In this document: positions 24,459-35,690 of the stretch, piece by piece | Numbering within the stretch: position 1 is the first letter of the stretch | How the letters are laid out: the number at the start of each line of letters is the position of its first letter | Assembly: GCA_018873245.2 (NCBI GenBank) | Contig: JAEMBT020000007.1 | Coordinates: forward strand, 3,489,129 to 3,553,128 | Reading direction: 5' to 3' | Source: Archegozetes longisetosus | Taxonomy: Eukaryota; Arthropoda; Arachnida; Sarcoptiformes; Trhypochthoniidae | DNA: 64,000 bases | Position numbers and translations under genes: made by a program | Notes under the pieces: model-generated | Seen by the model: only the letters and a program-made list of their open reading frames with translations | What the model was told of the DNA's origin: nothing | Databases searched by the model: none

Positions 24459-25676
24459 TTAGACACTTCTTTTTCCTTTGATATGAACTTTCTTATGATT
24501 CTTCAAATTAGTTAGTATAACGAATGTTTTACCACAATTAGGATAACGACACTTAAAAGGCCTATCGTTGAGATGAACTCTAATGTGATAAACCATAGAT
24601 GCGGCTGAGTTCGCACCATAAGCACAATTCGGGAACAAACACGAGCGCCATATCTTCCCATTCTTCGTAGTGATTTTCATGTATTGATTAATACTTTTAA
24701 TACCGGTAGTCGAGTTATTTTCATCTGATGGTTGACTTGAATCCAAGGCCACTTCTTGACTATCTGTTAGGCCGTTTTGGGGACTAGGAATCAATTCATT
24801 CATTGATGATATTTGCCTTTGCTGTGACCTAATAGTTGAAATCGTCTTTCTTGCATTGCTATACATTCGGTACTTCTTTGGCGCTATCGGATCGCAATTA
24901 GCTTTACTATCATTTGACATTGATAGACTCGAATAACTACTGATATATTCATTATTCTTATCATTACCGGTATTTAAATTCTCACAACTATAGCTATTAT
25001 CGTTATAATTAAAAACAAGAAAACTTTTCTTCTCTTCAAGTCTAGAGTTTTTCTTCTGTGCACTGCTTTTACCACTTTTACGATAATTACGTTTAGCTTG
25101 ATTCCAGATGCTCAGACCACTACCTCTTCCAGTATGAACTTTCTTATGATTATTCAAATTACAAGCAATGGCAAAACTTTTACCACAATTGGGAAAATTA
25201 CATTTAAATGGTTTTTCACCCGTATGACTTCGGATATGATTGATGATAGCATTTGACCAGTTGGTCTCGTAACTGCACTTTTCGTACCGACAAGAGTACA
25301 AAGGCTTACCGTTTCTTTTAGAGGCGAACAAATACTTCTTATAATTATGACTTTCGCCTGCAACATTTGCGTCATGTATCAAATGCTTAGACTCGCAGTC
25401 ACTTTGATTGTAATCGCAAACTAAATTGTGATCAAATTTCTCATCGTATTCCTTCTTTTCAATTAGTTCTTCGATCGTTGGTTTCATATCTTCTGATTTG
25501 ACTTCGTGCTGATATTCACTATCATTATAGATGCTGTCATTAATAAAACCCATATTTTTATCGATTATTTTCCTGTCTTTGAAATCACTATTGTTTTGAT
25601 GACTTAAGAAATCGTTGTCTAGTCTTAAAATTGTTTCCCCTTTTACTTTACAGATAACTGTTATATACTTTGCCAT
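24459..25676 (-). CDS. C2H2 zinc-finger protein, two finger pairs, 405 aa (paralog 4)
   Basis: Single-exon gene. The N-terminus [19 protein letters not shown] is shared with paralog 3, suggesting a short conserved N-terminal element. Two modules follow: residues ~114-186 ([18 protein letters not shown], fingers ending HIRSH and HKKVH) and ~326-400 ([19 protein letters not shown], fingers ending HIRVH and HKKVH), separated by a Ser/Asn/Lys-rich spacer. Four C-X4-C fingers, each second finger followed closely by basic residues. Its two modules make it the simplest member of the cluster. Likely a nuclear DNA-binding protein. Confidence 0.9.
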   Translation of the reverse strand: MAKYITVICKVKGETILRLDNDFLSHQNNSDFKDRKIIDKNMGFINDSIYNDSEYQHEVKSEDMKPTIEELIEKKEYDEKFDHNLVCDYNQSDCESKHLIHDANVAGESHNYKKYLFASKRNGKPLYSCRYEKCSYETNWSNAIINHIRSHTGEKPFKCNFPNCGKSFAIACNLNNHKKVHTGRGSGLSIWNQAKRNYRKSGKSSAQKKNSRLEEKKSFLVFNYNDNSYSCENLNTGNDKNNEYISSYSSLSMSNDSKANCDPIAPKKYRMYSNARKTISTIRSQQRQISSMNELIPSPQNGLTDSQEVALDSSQPSDENNSTTGIKSINQYMKITTKNGKIWRSCLFPNCAYGANSAASMVYHIRVHLNDRPFKCRYPNCGKTFVILTNLKNHKKVHIKGKRSV

Positions 25677-25833
25677 CTTTTCAGTTAATTTTCAAGTTTT
25701 TTCCTACTGATTCAATTTACAATTAATTTCGGGTTTTTATTAAGCATTATTAAATGACTTACTCTCGCATTACGTGAACTTAACCTAAATTTCAAATAAA
25801 CACAAATCAAAGTGAATAGACTTTCACACGATG

Positions 25834-25842
25834 CTTATATAG
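25834..25842 (-). promoter_or_regulatory. TATA box of paralog 4
   Basis: CTATATAAG on the minus strand, about 160 bp upstream of the ATG at 25676. It is the best TATA match in this spacer. Confidence 0.5.
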
Positions 25843-25849
25843 ACAGTGA

Positions 25850-27045
25850 TTGTGTCGCCTCTCATGGAAAAACTACTAAATAAAAAATTTAAATTTAAAT
25901 TCACTTTCTTATGGATAAGTTTAAAACTAAACAATAACTTAATCATAGTCTTTTGGACTTAAATCATTTGCTAAAACTAAAATTTATTTATTTTTACTCT
26001 GAAAAAGTTAGAAAAATGTCGAGTTCTTCTTAAAAAGTCACTAAAAAGTTGTTATTTTTCAAGAGATGTCTCTCAGAAATTGACTATAAGTTCTCGTTTT
26101 CTTCTATATGACAGTTGACGTAAAGCTTTTCCTTCAATTCCGAGAATTGAACTCAACTTTGTATTGCATGCAACTTTGCTGCTAGATATCGATAAGAGAA
26201 CATTTCTATCAGAATTATCACAACTATTGCAGTAATAGATAACAGTAAAGAGCTCTTTACCCTATAATTCCTTTCTAATAGAAAAAAGTTCTTAACTACT
26301 AAAAGTTTCTTCAATTTTATTTATCTATTTTCCTAAATTATGGCCAACTGGTGCACAATTTTAGCTTAATTTGTCCTTAGCTTATATTTGAAATAAATTA
26401 TTTCTTAATGATTATATGATTATTTCAATTTGATTAATTAATTAATCAATTAGCTGTGTTTTAACCGGTAAAAATACATGGACAGATAAAAATTCAAATC
26501 AAACACATTAGCACAAATCTGATTAAAAGTTTGAAACTCATAATTGCTACAATTTTTAATAAATGTGCACTCGAATCACTATTTACAGATCAATCAAAAA
26601 AGGTAATTAAGAACAAATCATTAAATTTAATTAAACACATCAAAACTTTGACATTGACTTGAGTAAAGTTTGAATAAGTTTAGCAAAAGAGCAAGGAAAA
26701 ATTGATTGCTCTAGAAAATCAGTAACAGTACTAGTGGTGGACTCTATGGACGACGTGTCAAATTAAATTAAGTGCAATTATTTCACACATGATTTTATGA
26801 AACAAACAAACTTTTCCAGAGCCCAGCACTTAATTACTGATCAGTTTATTCTTAATTGCAACCAAAATAAGTTAAATAAATAAATAATAAGTGAGTAAAA
26901 TACATATTTAATTCATAGATAACTATTTGATCAGTAGTTGATTAAATTCAAACATAATATTAATTAATTATAAATTCATTTTCAGATAAACCAAATAAAG
27001 AGTACTTTTTTAAAGACTAGATATAAAACATCTGAAATCTAAGAC
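25850..27045. other. Divergent intergenic region
   Basis: Separates the minus-strand zinc-finger cluster from plus-strand EF-Tu. No TATA box is obvious upstream of the EF-Tu gene. Nothing else recognised. Confidence 0.4.
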
Positions 27046-29040
27046 ATGTCTTCGTCTTTATTTTACTTAACATTCGGGTCGAAAACTCGACTAATAAGCA
27101 ACCGACTGTCACAATTGACGTCATGCATCGGTGTTCGATGCCTGGCCAGTGCGACTCCGGTAATGCCGGGTGGACCCAGAATTTACAAGAGAGAAAAGCC
27201 ACATATGAATATAGGGACTATTGGTCACGTTGATCACGGAAAAACAACTCTGACCTCTGCTATCACCAAAGTATTGGCTCAGAAAAAGTTGGCCAAAGTT
27301 AAGGAATACGAAGAAATAGACAACGCGCCTGAAGAGAAGAAGAGAGGCATCACTATCAATACAGGTTTGTATTTATCATAATAGAAATTGAAAAGGTTTT
27401 GATTAACTTGTGTTTCACTAGTATTAATATTGGTTTACGATCAGTACTACAGATGAAAATGTTTTTAACCTATTTTTGTGAACGTTTTAGCGTTTTTTGT
27501 GTTTAATCATTATCAAAATAAGGCTACATTCGATTGACTAGAGATGGAAAATGTTTTGATTGGGTCTTTGACCAATTATTAAATTATTTGTATTGATTCA
27601 CTATTAATGCAGGTTTACTATCAGTAATAGAAACATTAAAGTGCATTTTTTGAATCTATTATTCAACTTTTCATGTTTCTCAATCTTAGCACACGTTGAA
27701 TATTCTACCGAAAACCGGCATTACGCGCATATGGACTGTCCTGGACACGCCGACTATATCAAGAACATGATAACCGGTGCCAATCAGATGGAGGCCGCGA
27801 TTCTGGTCGTGGCCGCGACCGATGGAGCGATGCCTCAAACCAGAGAACATCTGACTTTAGCCAAACAGATTGGTATTGAAGATATAGTTGTCTACATCAA
27901 TAAAATCGATGCGGCCGATAAAGAAATGGTCGAGTTGGTCGAAATGGAGTTAAGAGAGTTGTTGAGCGAAATCGGTTACGATGGAGAACAAACTCCGTTT
28001 ATTTGCGGGTCCGCTTTGGCTGCTATGGAGGGGAAACTACCCGAAATCGGTTACGAATCTGTTGTTAAGTTATTAGAAACTGTGGACAGACATTTTAAGC
28101 TACCAGTTCGTGATGTGGATAAGCCATTTTTGATGCCCATAGAACACGTGTATAGCATCCAGGGTCGTGGAACTGTTGTCACCGGACGTCTTGAGCGTGG
28201 AGTTATTAAGAAGAATAATGAATGTGAAGTTCTTGGCTATGGAAGAGCTCATAAGACTGTTATAACTGGTATTGAAATGTTTAAGAAGACTTTAGAAGAA
28301 GCACAGGCTGGAGATAATTTGGGCGCTCTTTTGAGAGGTCTTAAGAGAGATCAGGTTAGGAGAGGAATGGCTATCGGCAAACCAGGAACTTTTAAAACCG
28401 CAGATCATGTCGAAACACAGATTTATATGTTGAAGAAAGAAGAGGGCGGACGAAAACAACCGTTCTTGAGTACATTGAGAGCTCAGATGTATTCGAGAAC
28501 TTGGGATTGTATCACAGAGCTTGAAATTGTTGGAAAAGATATGATGCTTCCTGGAGAAGATTCTACGGTTAAACTTAAAGTTTGTATCTATTATGATTAA
28601 TTGCGCTTTATTCTTTCTTGTCTTAGTTCTTCTTTTGAGCAATCTTTGTTTCAATCAGTTCTCACAAACTAACTCATATTCTGCGCAAAACATTTATATT
28701 GAATAACATTTTTGTATCTTAATTGTTGTTACCTAATCATTCTTTTAATTAATCTACTTTCTTAAAGCATTTTTAATTTTTTCAAAATTTTCTCTTTACT
28801 AAATAATTTGACTTTTATCTATTTTTTAAGATCTTAAGGCCGATGATTATAGAGCAGGGCAGCCGATTCACACTAAGAGACGCTAAGAATACGATAGCAA
28901 CTGGTGTTGTCACTAAAGTTTTACCAGAGTTAACACCTGAGGAAAGAGCCAAATTAGAAAAAGGAAAGACTAGAAAAGAAAAAGACGAGATAGAGAAGAG
29001 ATTAGCTGAAATCGAAGAAGCGTTTGCCGAAAAAGCATAG
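27046..29040 (+). CDS. TUFM: Mitochondrial translation elongation factor Tu, 472 aa
   Basis: Three exons: 27046-27364, 27690-28579 and 28831-29040, joined in phase (ACA G|CA CAC gives the family's ITINTAHVEY; the second junction gives [11 protein letters not shown]). A Ser/Arg-rich N-terminus of about 45 residues is a mitochondrial presequence. GTPase motifs are complete: GHVDHGKT (G1), RGITI (G2), DCPGH (G3), NKID (G4) and CGSAL (G5), followed by the two beta-barrel domains. It delivers aminoacyl-tRNA to the mitochondrial ribosome. The C-terminus has an unusual charged helical tail (about 40 residues from [12 protein letters not shown]) beyond domain III, longer than in bacteria. Exon 2 is GC-richer than the surroundings. 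A start at 27641 inside intron 1 is an artefact. Confidence 0.95.
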
Positions 29041-29481
29041 ATTTATTTGTCATTAAAATTAATTTCTTATAAAAAAATTATGTCAAACCTTTCATTATTA
29101 AATTCAGGTAGTAATTAATAAGTCACTTCAATTTATAATTAGTTGAAACGTTGATTACTGTAATTGGTAATAATTGAAATAAATTCTTACCTCATCTAAT
29201 GGTTAGAATAAACTTTGATATAATTATCACCAAAAAAAGTTGCAAAATTTAATGTAAATTTTAGTCAAAAATGCATTAAAAGTTTAGGATATAATCAGAT
29301 TAATAGTTATCAAACTCTCATTCGTTAATGAATTATTGTTCTTAAGAGATCGATTGATTAAATATGATATTAAGACAAACTAAGTCGAGAATAAGAGTGT
29401 TTTAAGAATTTTTGTTTAGATTCTTATTCTTTATTTAAATATGAAATATAAAAAAAATAATTTATACTAATAACTTGATTG
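29041..29481. other. Convergent spacer
   Basis: AT-rich sequence between EF-Tu (plus) and the minus-strand hypothetical ORF. An ATTAAA about 13 bp after the EF-Tu stop may serve as its polyadenylation signal. Confidence 0.4.
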
Positions 29482-29955
29482 CTATGATTTATTACTAAAA
29501 CTATTATAATCGTCATTCCAAAGTTTGATTTGATTCAATTGTTCGATATAGCGCCAGATAATCAGATTCGCAGACTGTATTACCTTCGAGATTAAAATCA
29601 TTTCTCTTTCTATCCTTTTCATACACTTGTCTGCCTTAACAATAATTTGTTTGATGAATGAGTCTCGAATTTGAAAACAATTACTTAAGTTAACTAATAT
29701 TTTGTTAACTAAACTGTCTCTCCTAATGATATTCCAGTAATACATGAGCATTACGTTAACTGATGCTAACAAATTTCGATGAAATTCCAATTGCCCAATA
29801 ATTATATTGACCACAATGTATGAATTAAGGACTGATGGAGGGTCTGCGAATACATCGGATATGAACCGTTGGGCTAGTCGATACCTTGTCTCTTTTAGTA
29901 TTGCTTTAAGGAATATTGAGGCGTCGTATATGTTAACTAGTATTAATTGATCCAT
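29482..29955 (-). CDS. Hypothetical protein, 157 aa
   Basis: Intact minus-strand frame starting at ATG. The product is rich in Ile/Leu/Asn and would be largely helical, with no signal peptide, membrane segment of clear strength, or motif I recognise. It could be a small intracellular protein, an isolated exon, or a chance frame in AT-rich DNA. At 157 codons the chance explanation is not the most likely but cannot be excluded. No promoter element was identified. Confidence 0.4.
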   Translation of the reverse strand: MDQLILVNIYDASIFLKAILKETRYRLAQRFISDVFADPPSVLNSYIVVNIIIGQLEFHRNLLASVNVMLMYYWNIIRRDSLVNKILVNLSNCFQIRDSFIKQIIVKADKCMKRIEREMILISKVIQSANLIIWRYIEQLNQIKLWNDDYNSFSNKS

Positions 29956-30439
29956 TTTTTGATTGAAACTAATTTTATCAAATCTTTATCGACTGCTTTT
30001 GAATTTGCTCGTAATAACTAAATCTTATGTTATTTAAGTGTTTTGCAACTACTTGTGATTTTGAATTTATTAATCATAATAATAATATTGCAACTATGTT
30101 CACGTGAAATGTTTGGGCAATTATTAAATTCATGTTGTCTTAAATTGTTAATTCAGGGAAGATTCAGATTCAGGAATCTCAACAAATTTTGATTCATCAG
30201 TGAGTTATCTTTGATGATCTTTGTATTCTTAAGTCTAGAATCTTATATTTTAATCTTTAAATTTTTAAATAAAAATACTTTGGATGAAAAATGGATTTAG
30301 CGCTTTGAAATCCTACTATAATTCGAAAATTTCATCTGAACACCTAACTTAACTGATTTAAATATCAAAATTTCAGACATTAATAAATGCGATATTTTAT
30401 CTAAAGTAGACAGAATTCGCCAATTACCTGAGATTTGCA

Positions 30440-31740
30440 TATAACTTTCGGTAAAGAAGGAAAAGAGGTTTTATTTTTTACCAAATATGATGTCTTCTCT
30501 TTTGGAGACAATCCTAGCGAATGTCTGGGTTTGAGACCTAATACAATCAAAGAGTCCATGAAAGTGTGGAGAATGACCGGTTGATATCTGTTATGTTAAA
30601 GATTTTTGCATAAAATTAACTGAAGCAGAAACTTGTTATTCACCGAGTTATAATGATTTCAGAGGGGGTTTAAGTCAAAGGTTTCAAACTAAGAAATTAT
30701 TAATAGATTGAAAGATCGATTTATAATAGCTATCAGTTGTGGGAGTTGATCATACTCTTGCCTCAAAGCCATCAGTGACTTTTTAAGGTTTTGGTTATAA
30801 TGATTTCACTCAAATCGATTTTAATAATAGTGAAAACCAATTAACGCTTGTTTTGATCACTAGTTTTAATGATTTAATAGCTGTTGTGTTTTTTACGATT
30901 TTACCATTCGATGGCTTAAACAAAATCTAAACTTGTCTTCAATTAGAGTTACAATGAATTTAATCAGTTAGGTATAGGTAATAATTCGCGTCAGAATATT
31001 TCTCAATTGATTAAAGTGAATGGGGTTATAGTCAAGAAAACATTTTTTGATCAAAACGCTCTTCATTGCTATCTGAAAATCAAGAAATCTATTCTTTCGG
31101 ACAACTTGGGACCGGGAATAATAAGTACTAGAATATTCTAATCAGAATCAGTATTTAGCCGAAATTCAAAGATGTCATTGCTTTCAAACATATTTACAGT
31201 GTATTTATTGCGGAGTCAACTGATGATTTGTAACATGTTTCGGGTAAGCATCTAATCAATGAATTCACAGAAGGAAACAGGTTTGGAATCAATTCATGAT
31301 GTGGTCATTGGATACTATAAGAACAAGAAAACTCCAAAACTATTCTATTTAAGAGAACTCCTGATTAGGATCCAAAGAGTTCACAATCATTACTTGATAA
31401 TCAATCGAAGAGCAATTCCAAGTTCGAAATTGGTGAAAAATAGACTTATGCTCAGAAGTTTATGATTGAAAATTTTTGAGAACACTTTCCAACTTGAGGT
31501 GATTGTAAACAAAAAGTATTGAATGAAGTAGGAATTAAATAATTTCTTTTAAAGTTTATAAGACTTTAATTAATTATATTTATAAAGATTGTATGGTTAT
31601 TGAACCTAAAGATCTTATCGATTTGTTGGTTTGGCAAACTCTTATTTTGAACAACTCAAATAATGTGTCAAAACAAAGGGCAAACAATATCTTCATTGAA
31701 ACCTTCTTCCTATATATTTTGTTTCAATAAGTTATTCAAT
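30440..31740 (+). pseudogene. RCC1 and BTB domain protein (RCBTB-type) pseudogene
   Basis: Fragments of one protein appear in order but in changing frames. At about 30455-30560: FGKEGKEVLFFTKYDVFSFG then LGLRPNT, the first RCC1-like blade. At about 30950-31020: YNEFNQLGIGNNSRQN. At about 31072-31125: ENQEIYSFGQLGTGNNK. At about 31551-31700: VYKTLINYIYKDCMVIEP then KDLIDLLVWQT, which corresponds to the BTB stretch YRAFLQYLYTDTV...DLPPEDAIGLLDLAT of vertebrate RCBTB1/2. Stops and frame changes separate the blocks, and no introns explain them. RCBTB proteins are putative ubiquitin-ligase adaptors. I call this a decayed host-gene copy. An intact parent elsewhere is expected. Confidence 0.68.
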
Positions 31741-32666
31741 AAAATTTCTGGAAGAAGATTACATCAATTTCAATTGCAAAAACTTTTTCATGTTATCAAA
31801 ACCGACGCTTGCGAACTATGCAAGAAATGAGTCATTAATCTACGGAAGACTTCTTAACTTCAATTTTGTTGTCTTAAGATTTGATTCAAAACAGAATCAT
31901 TGATTAAGAGATTTGAATGTAAACTTGAGTTACTTTATAGCTCTAATCTGCCTTAGTTGTAATTAATATGGATCTTATTTTTAAAATATCTACTGTATAA
32001 TTCGAACATTGGATTTACTATCGTAAAGTTTTCTTAAATCTTGTTAATTCAACTCATTATTTGACATACGAATAAAACTTTTGAAGAACTGTCTTAACAC
32101 TCCTCACCTCAGACTTTGTATAAAGTTTAAGAAATTGAATGTGTGATGGTTTGAAAGAAATGAAAAATCTATTTTAAACCCTCCAGTTATAGGAGACAAG
32201 AAATTATCAATTTTTGCATGACTAATAATCTATGATAAAATTTCTTTCTCCTTGAAACATCTCTTAATAGAAGACATTTATTTATCAGTTCATTACAATT
32301 TTGTGCATAAAAACTTTATTGATAAAGAAATTTTATAAAAATTTGCATAAAATATTAATCGGTTATCTTCTCGGCTCTATACTTTCGTTCGAGTGAGAAT
32401 TATGTCCACTTCCTCCTATTTTATTAGTATTAAGACTTTTCTTTTATAAACTTCTTTTGATTGAATTCATTTCAAGCATTTATTTAATAAAATTTGAATA
32501 AATAAGAAACAAGTAAACAGTACCTTTGGTTTTGTTCAAAATGAGTAAAAATTTGGTGTCATTCAATAAAGTTTATTATTCTCATCTCAATTTAAAGATT
32601 TATTTTAATAAAGAAATTCAAACTGATCATTTATTAAGTTCAATTATTTTTACATTAAACGCATTA
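31741..32666. other. Region downstream of the pseudogene
   Basis: May contain further decayed BACK-like sequence to about 31900 (for example KTDACELCKK at ~31800). A 68-codon frame at 32526-32732 runs into the mariner remnant and is not supported as a gene. Confidence 0.35.
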
Positions 32667-33184
32667 GGTCGAACCAAAAGTGTTTGCCAACTTTATTTTT
32701 CAAATACTTCAAAAACAGTAAAAGATACTTAAGATTGGTTTTTATCATCAGATGAACATGTTATCCACCTATAATTAAGATCGTTTACCAGGTGTCAGGC
32801 AACAAGATAATACCAAAAAATTGTTGATTCTTGTTAATCACCCCGAATTGTAGCATATGAGTTTCCTTCAAAAGTCCTTAAAAAAGTGCTTTTTTAGACT
32901 TTTATGCAATCTATTGCATCCAAGGTTGATTTGCGATTTTACTTGGCGTATCTCCCGATAACATATAATGCCCTTATTTTTCACTTTTAATCTTGCCATG
33001 TTACACTTTCAGGAAGTTTTGTCAAAAACATTCCCCAATATTAAAATTAAAATAATAATGATAACTATGTGAAACTTCAATATTACGTAGTAAATACATA
33101 AGTTAATATTATTCAATAAGAATCTCGAGAAACATTCTTATAAACAAGGAATAAAAAGGGTTGGCAGGAACTTTTGGTTCGACC
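32667..33184. mobile_element. mariner-type element remnant
   Basis: Inverted termini GGTCGAACCAAAAGT at both ends, each flanked by TA (32665-32666 and 33185-33186), as in Tc1/mariner insertions. The 518-bp interior shows no transposase frame, so it is a MITE or a heavily decayed copy. Confidence 0.68.
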
Positions 33185-33186
33185 TA

Positions 33187-34376
33187 ATATTTTCAATTCG
33201 TAGTTTTAAGCCCTATTTACTAAGATAGTTCTTCAGAAGTTTTATTCGTGCTCTATATTCATTGTAATTCAGTGCAAATATTGATTTGAAACAATAAAAT
33301 GTATCTGTTTTGAATGATCATCATTTTGAAATTGCTGTCTCCAGTATGAATTAAGGGTCTTTGTAAGAAAAACTGTAATTTATTGTGATTGGAGAGATCT
33401 TAGATTGAAAAATACTCTTAATTGACGAATCCATATTGATTAGCATGCACCGAATATTATATGAACTATATGCAAAAAATGCGCATGCTATTGAACATGT
33501 TATTAATTTGCTACTCATTAGCGTTTTAGCTTTTTTTGTCCTCAATAAAACTATGCATTCGTCAAGTCAATTAGATTTAATTAAATTACACTTAATCGTA
33601 ATTTACTACTGTAGACTAGTAGTGTTTCGAGAAACAAGGCTCAACACCACAGGACTCATATTGTCATCAAAAAAAGCAATTTTATTAGACAATCAGTCAA
33701 CTTTCAATAACATAGAAAAATAATGAATTCTTGAATAAATTCAATGATACTAGCATGCTCAGTTCGAAAATCGTTATTTTAAAAAATTAATAAGACTTTC
33801 AATAATATGAGAATTTCAAAAGCAATTTCATTATTTAAATATTTAATGTTTTCGAGAGTGTAATGAAATGGTTGACCATTGGAGGGGAGAATAGACAGAG
33901 ATCCCAAAACTATATAATCATGCAAGTTAATCAACTAAATGCAATGATGATATAAAGCAATCAAAATGAGAGTACTCTTAATTAGACAACTAGTTCTAAT
34001 GAAACGCTAAAATGATATCTTTGTATTGAATATACCTATTTAATAAAAGAATAATGTTAATTGAACGACATGCGTGTCATTGCGACAAAACCCTTGCTAA
34101 TTAAAAACATTTTAATAAATTAAGCAAAAAAACATCTAATTATACTTGAATACCAGATTATACAGACACCTATCTTAATAAGTATTTTCTGAGTAATCCT
34201 GAATCATTTATGACTTTATAGCATTAGATCGAATCTGTTCTAGATGTAAGTGCATGTTAAAGAATATTTTATTAGTAATTAGCAATCAAGTGATCTAACT
34301 GGTAGGATTGTTCGTTCATTCAAACTAAAGTGCGAGATTACTTACTTAAGCTTATTTTGAATAACTTTGAAACCGT
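33187..34376. other. Intergenic, upstream of the DEG/ENaC array
   Basis: AT-rich, no supported gene. A 95-codon plus-strand frame at 33436-33723 has no recognisable feature and overlaps a minus-strand frame; I leave it out. Confidence 0.4.
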
Positions 34377-35690
34377 ATGGCTCTTAACTTTGAAGAATTG
34401 GGTGTTTTAACAATTCGTAATTCAGTAAAATTATTATGTATTCTGGTGCTTATCTATCAAATAACTGATGTCACAATTGATTACTTATCGTTTTCTATTG
34501 ATATAAAAGTAGTTATCAATCACGATGAACATTTATCATTGCCTTCAGTCACTATTTGTACTCCAAAAGGCATGATCTGGACTAAGACCAGAATAAGAGA
34601 ATTGAATCCTAATATGACTAATGGATTACAAGCTCTGCAACAGAAATATGATACTTGCTATAAAAGTGATTTTTGTCGATTACATACTCAAAACATCAGG
34701 TATTTTCATTATGAAATTAATACACTTTATAACAAATACGCAAATACTAATCAGTCAAGTCTGAAAAGTGCTTCGCTTTCTTCGAATCCTTTTATCAACT
34801 GTTTTGCAACCATTCATACTAAAGAAGACAAACTTCTAGAGAACATTGATTGTGAACAAATGATTGGAAAAGTTGTTGAGAAAATAGATGGCAATAACTT
34901 TGGCAAATGTTTCACATATTTCAATGACATTAAAAGGCATAAAAATATACCGCAATTAGTTATTAGAAAAGATGACTGGATTAGTTTTAAAATCAATACT
35001 ACTATTTATGATGAATTGATTGAACTCGAGGACGACATTCAAATTGAATTTAAGTATATTTTTATTGGTATTCATTCAGCGAACGTATCCTTTGATAGGT
35101 TTGTTATGCAAAACATAGATTTTGAGCAAAAGGGAATGTCTTTTCTAAAATTTGAGAAATATGACATAACTATCGGTAAATCAGTTGTCAATTCGCTTCC
35201 GTGGCCTTTTGTAACTGATTGTTATGACTACGACAATAGTTACGAGTTTAGTTCATATGAAAATTGTATAGATTTGTGTATTTTCTATACCCATAAATGC
35301 ATTCCTTTTCATTGAAACACTTCGATTATGAACTAAAGCAACCAAAGTCTAATGAAAAGTGGAGTATTTGCAACATAACAACAAAATTGGACTCAAAAAT
35401 ATTGCATAAATGTTCGACTAGTTGTAAGAAAAGTTGTGTTTCTCAACGATATACAACTTTAGTTTCGGATACAAAAGAGAATTTTATGAAGAAACTGATA
35501 AAGCTTCTGATCACATTGAAATAACTGTCAGGTCTAAGAATACTCAATCGTTTGCATATGAAGCAGTTGAAAAGTTTCCTTTTGTGAGCTTTGCTTCAAG
35601 CATAGGAGGCTTAATGTCTATTTGGATTGGGATAGCATTTATAGACTCGCATAAACTAATAGATTTCGGGCTCAGTTTGATTGAGGACAT
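34377..35690 (+). CDS. DEG/ENaC unit 1 of the array
   Basis: Starts MALNFEELGVLTIRNSVKLL, a short cytoplasmic N-terminus, then TM1 (LLCILVLIYQITDVTIDYL), the post-TM1 motif LPSVTICT, the ectodomain, and the cysteine-rich knuckle region from WPFVTDCYDYDN to ENCIDLC. The frame then changes near 35300 and again near 35480. Landmarks continue in order: CNITTKLD, CSTSCKKSC, then the pre-TM2 stretch and TM2 GGLMSIWIGIAFI. The selectivity filter position reads G-I-A instead of the common G-x-S. No room for introns at the frame changes, so these look like single-base-scale indels. Confidence 0.72.

Noticed and set aside
27641-27689. In-frame ATG before EF-Tu exon 2
   Set aside because: It lies in intron 1; splicing from 27364 to 27690 restores the conserved G2-region sequence.
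33436-33723. 95-codon plus-strand frame
   Set aside because: No motif, overlapping antisense frame of similar size, and no promoter; likely chance in AT-rich DNA.
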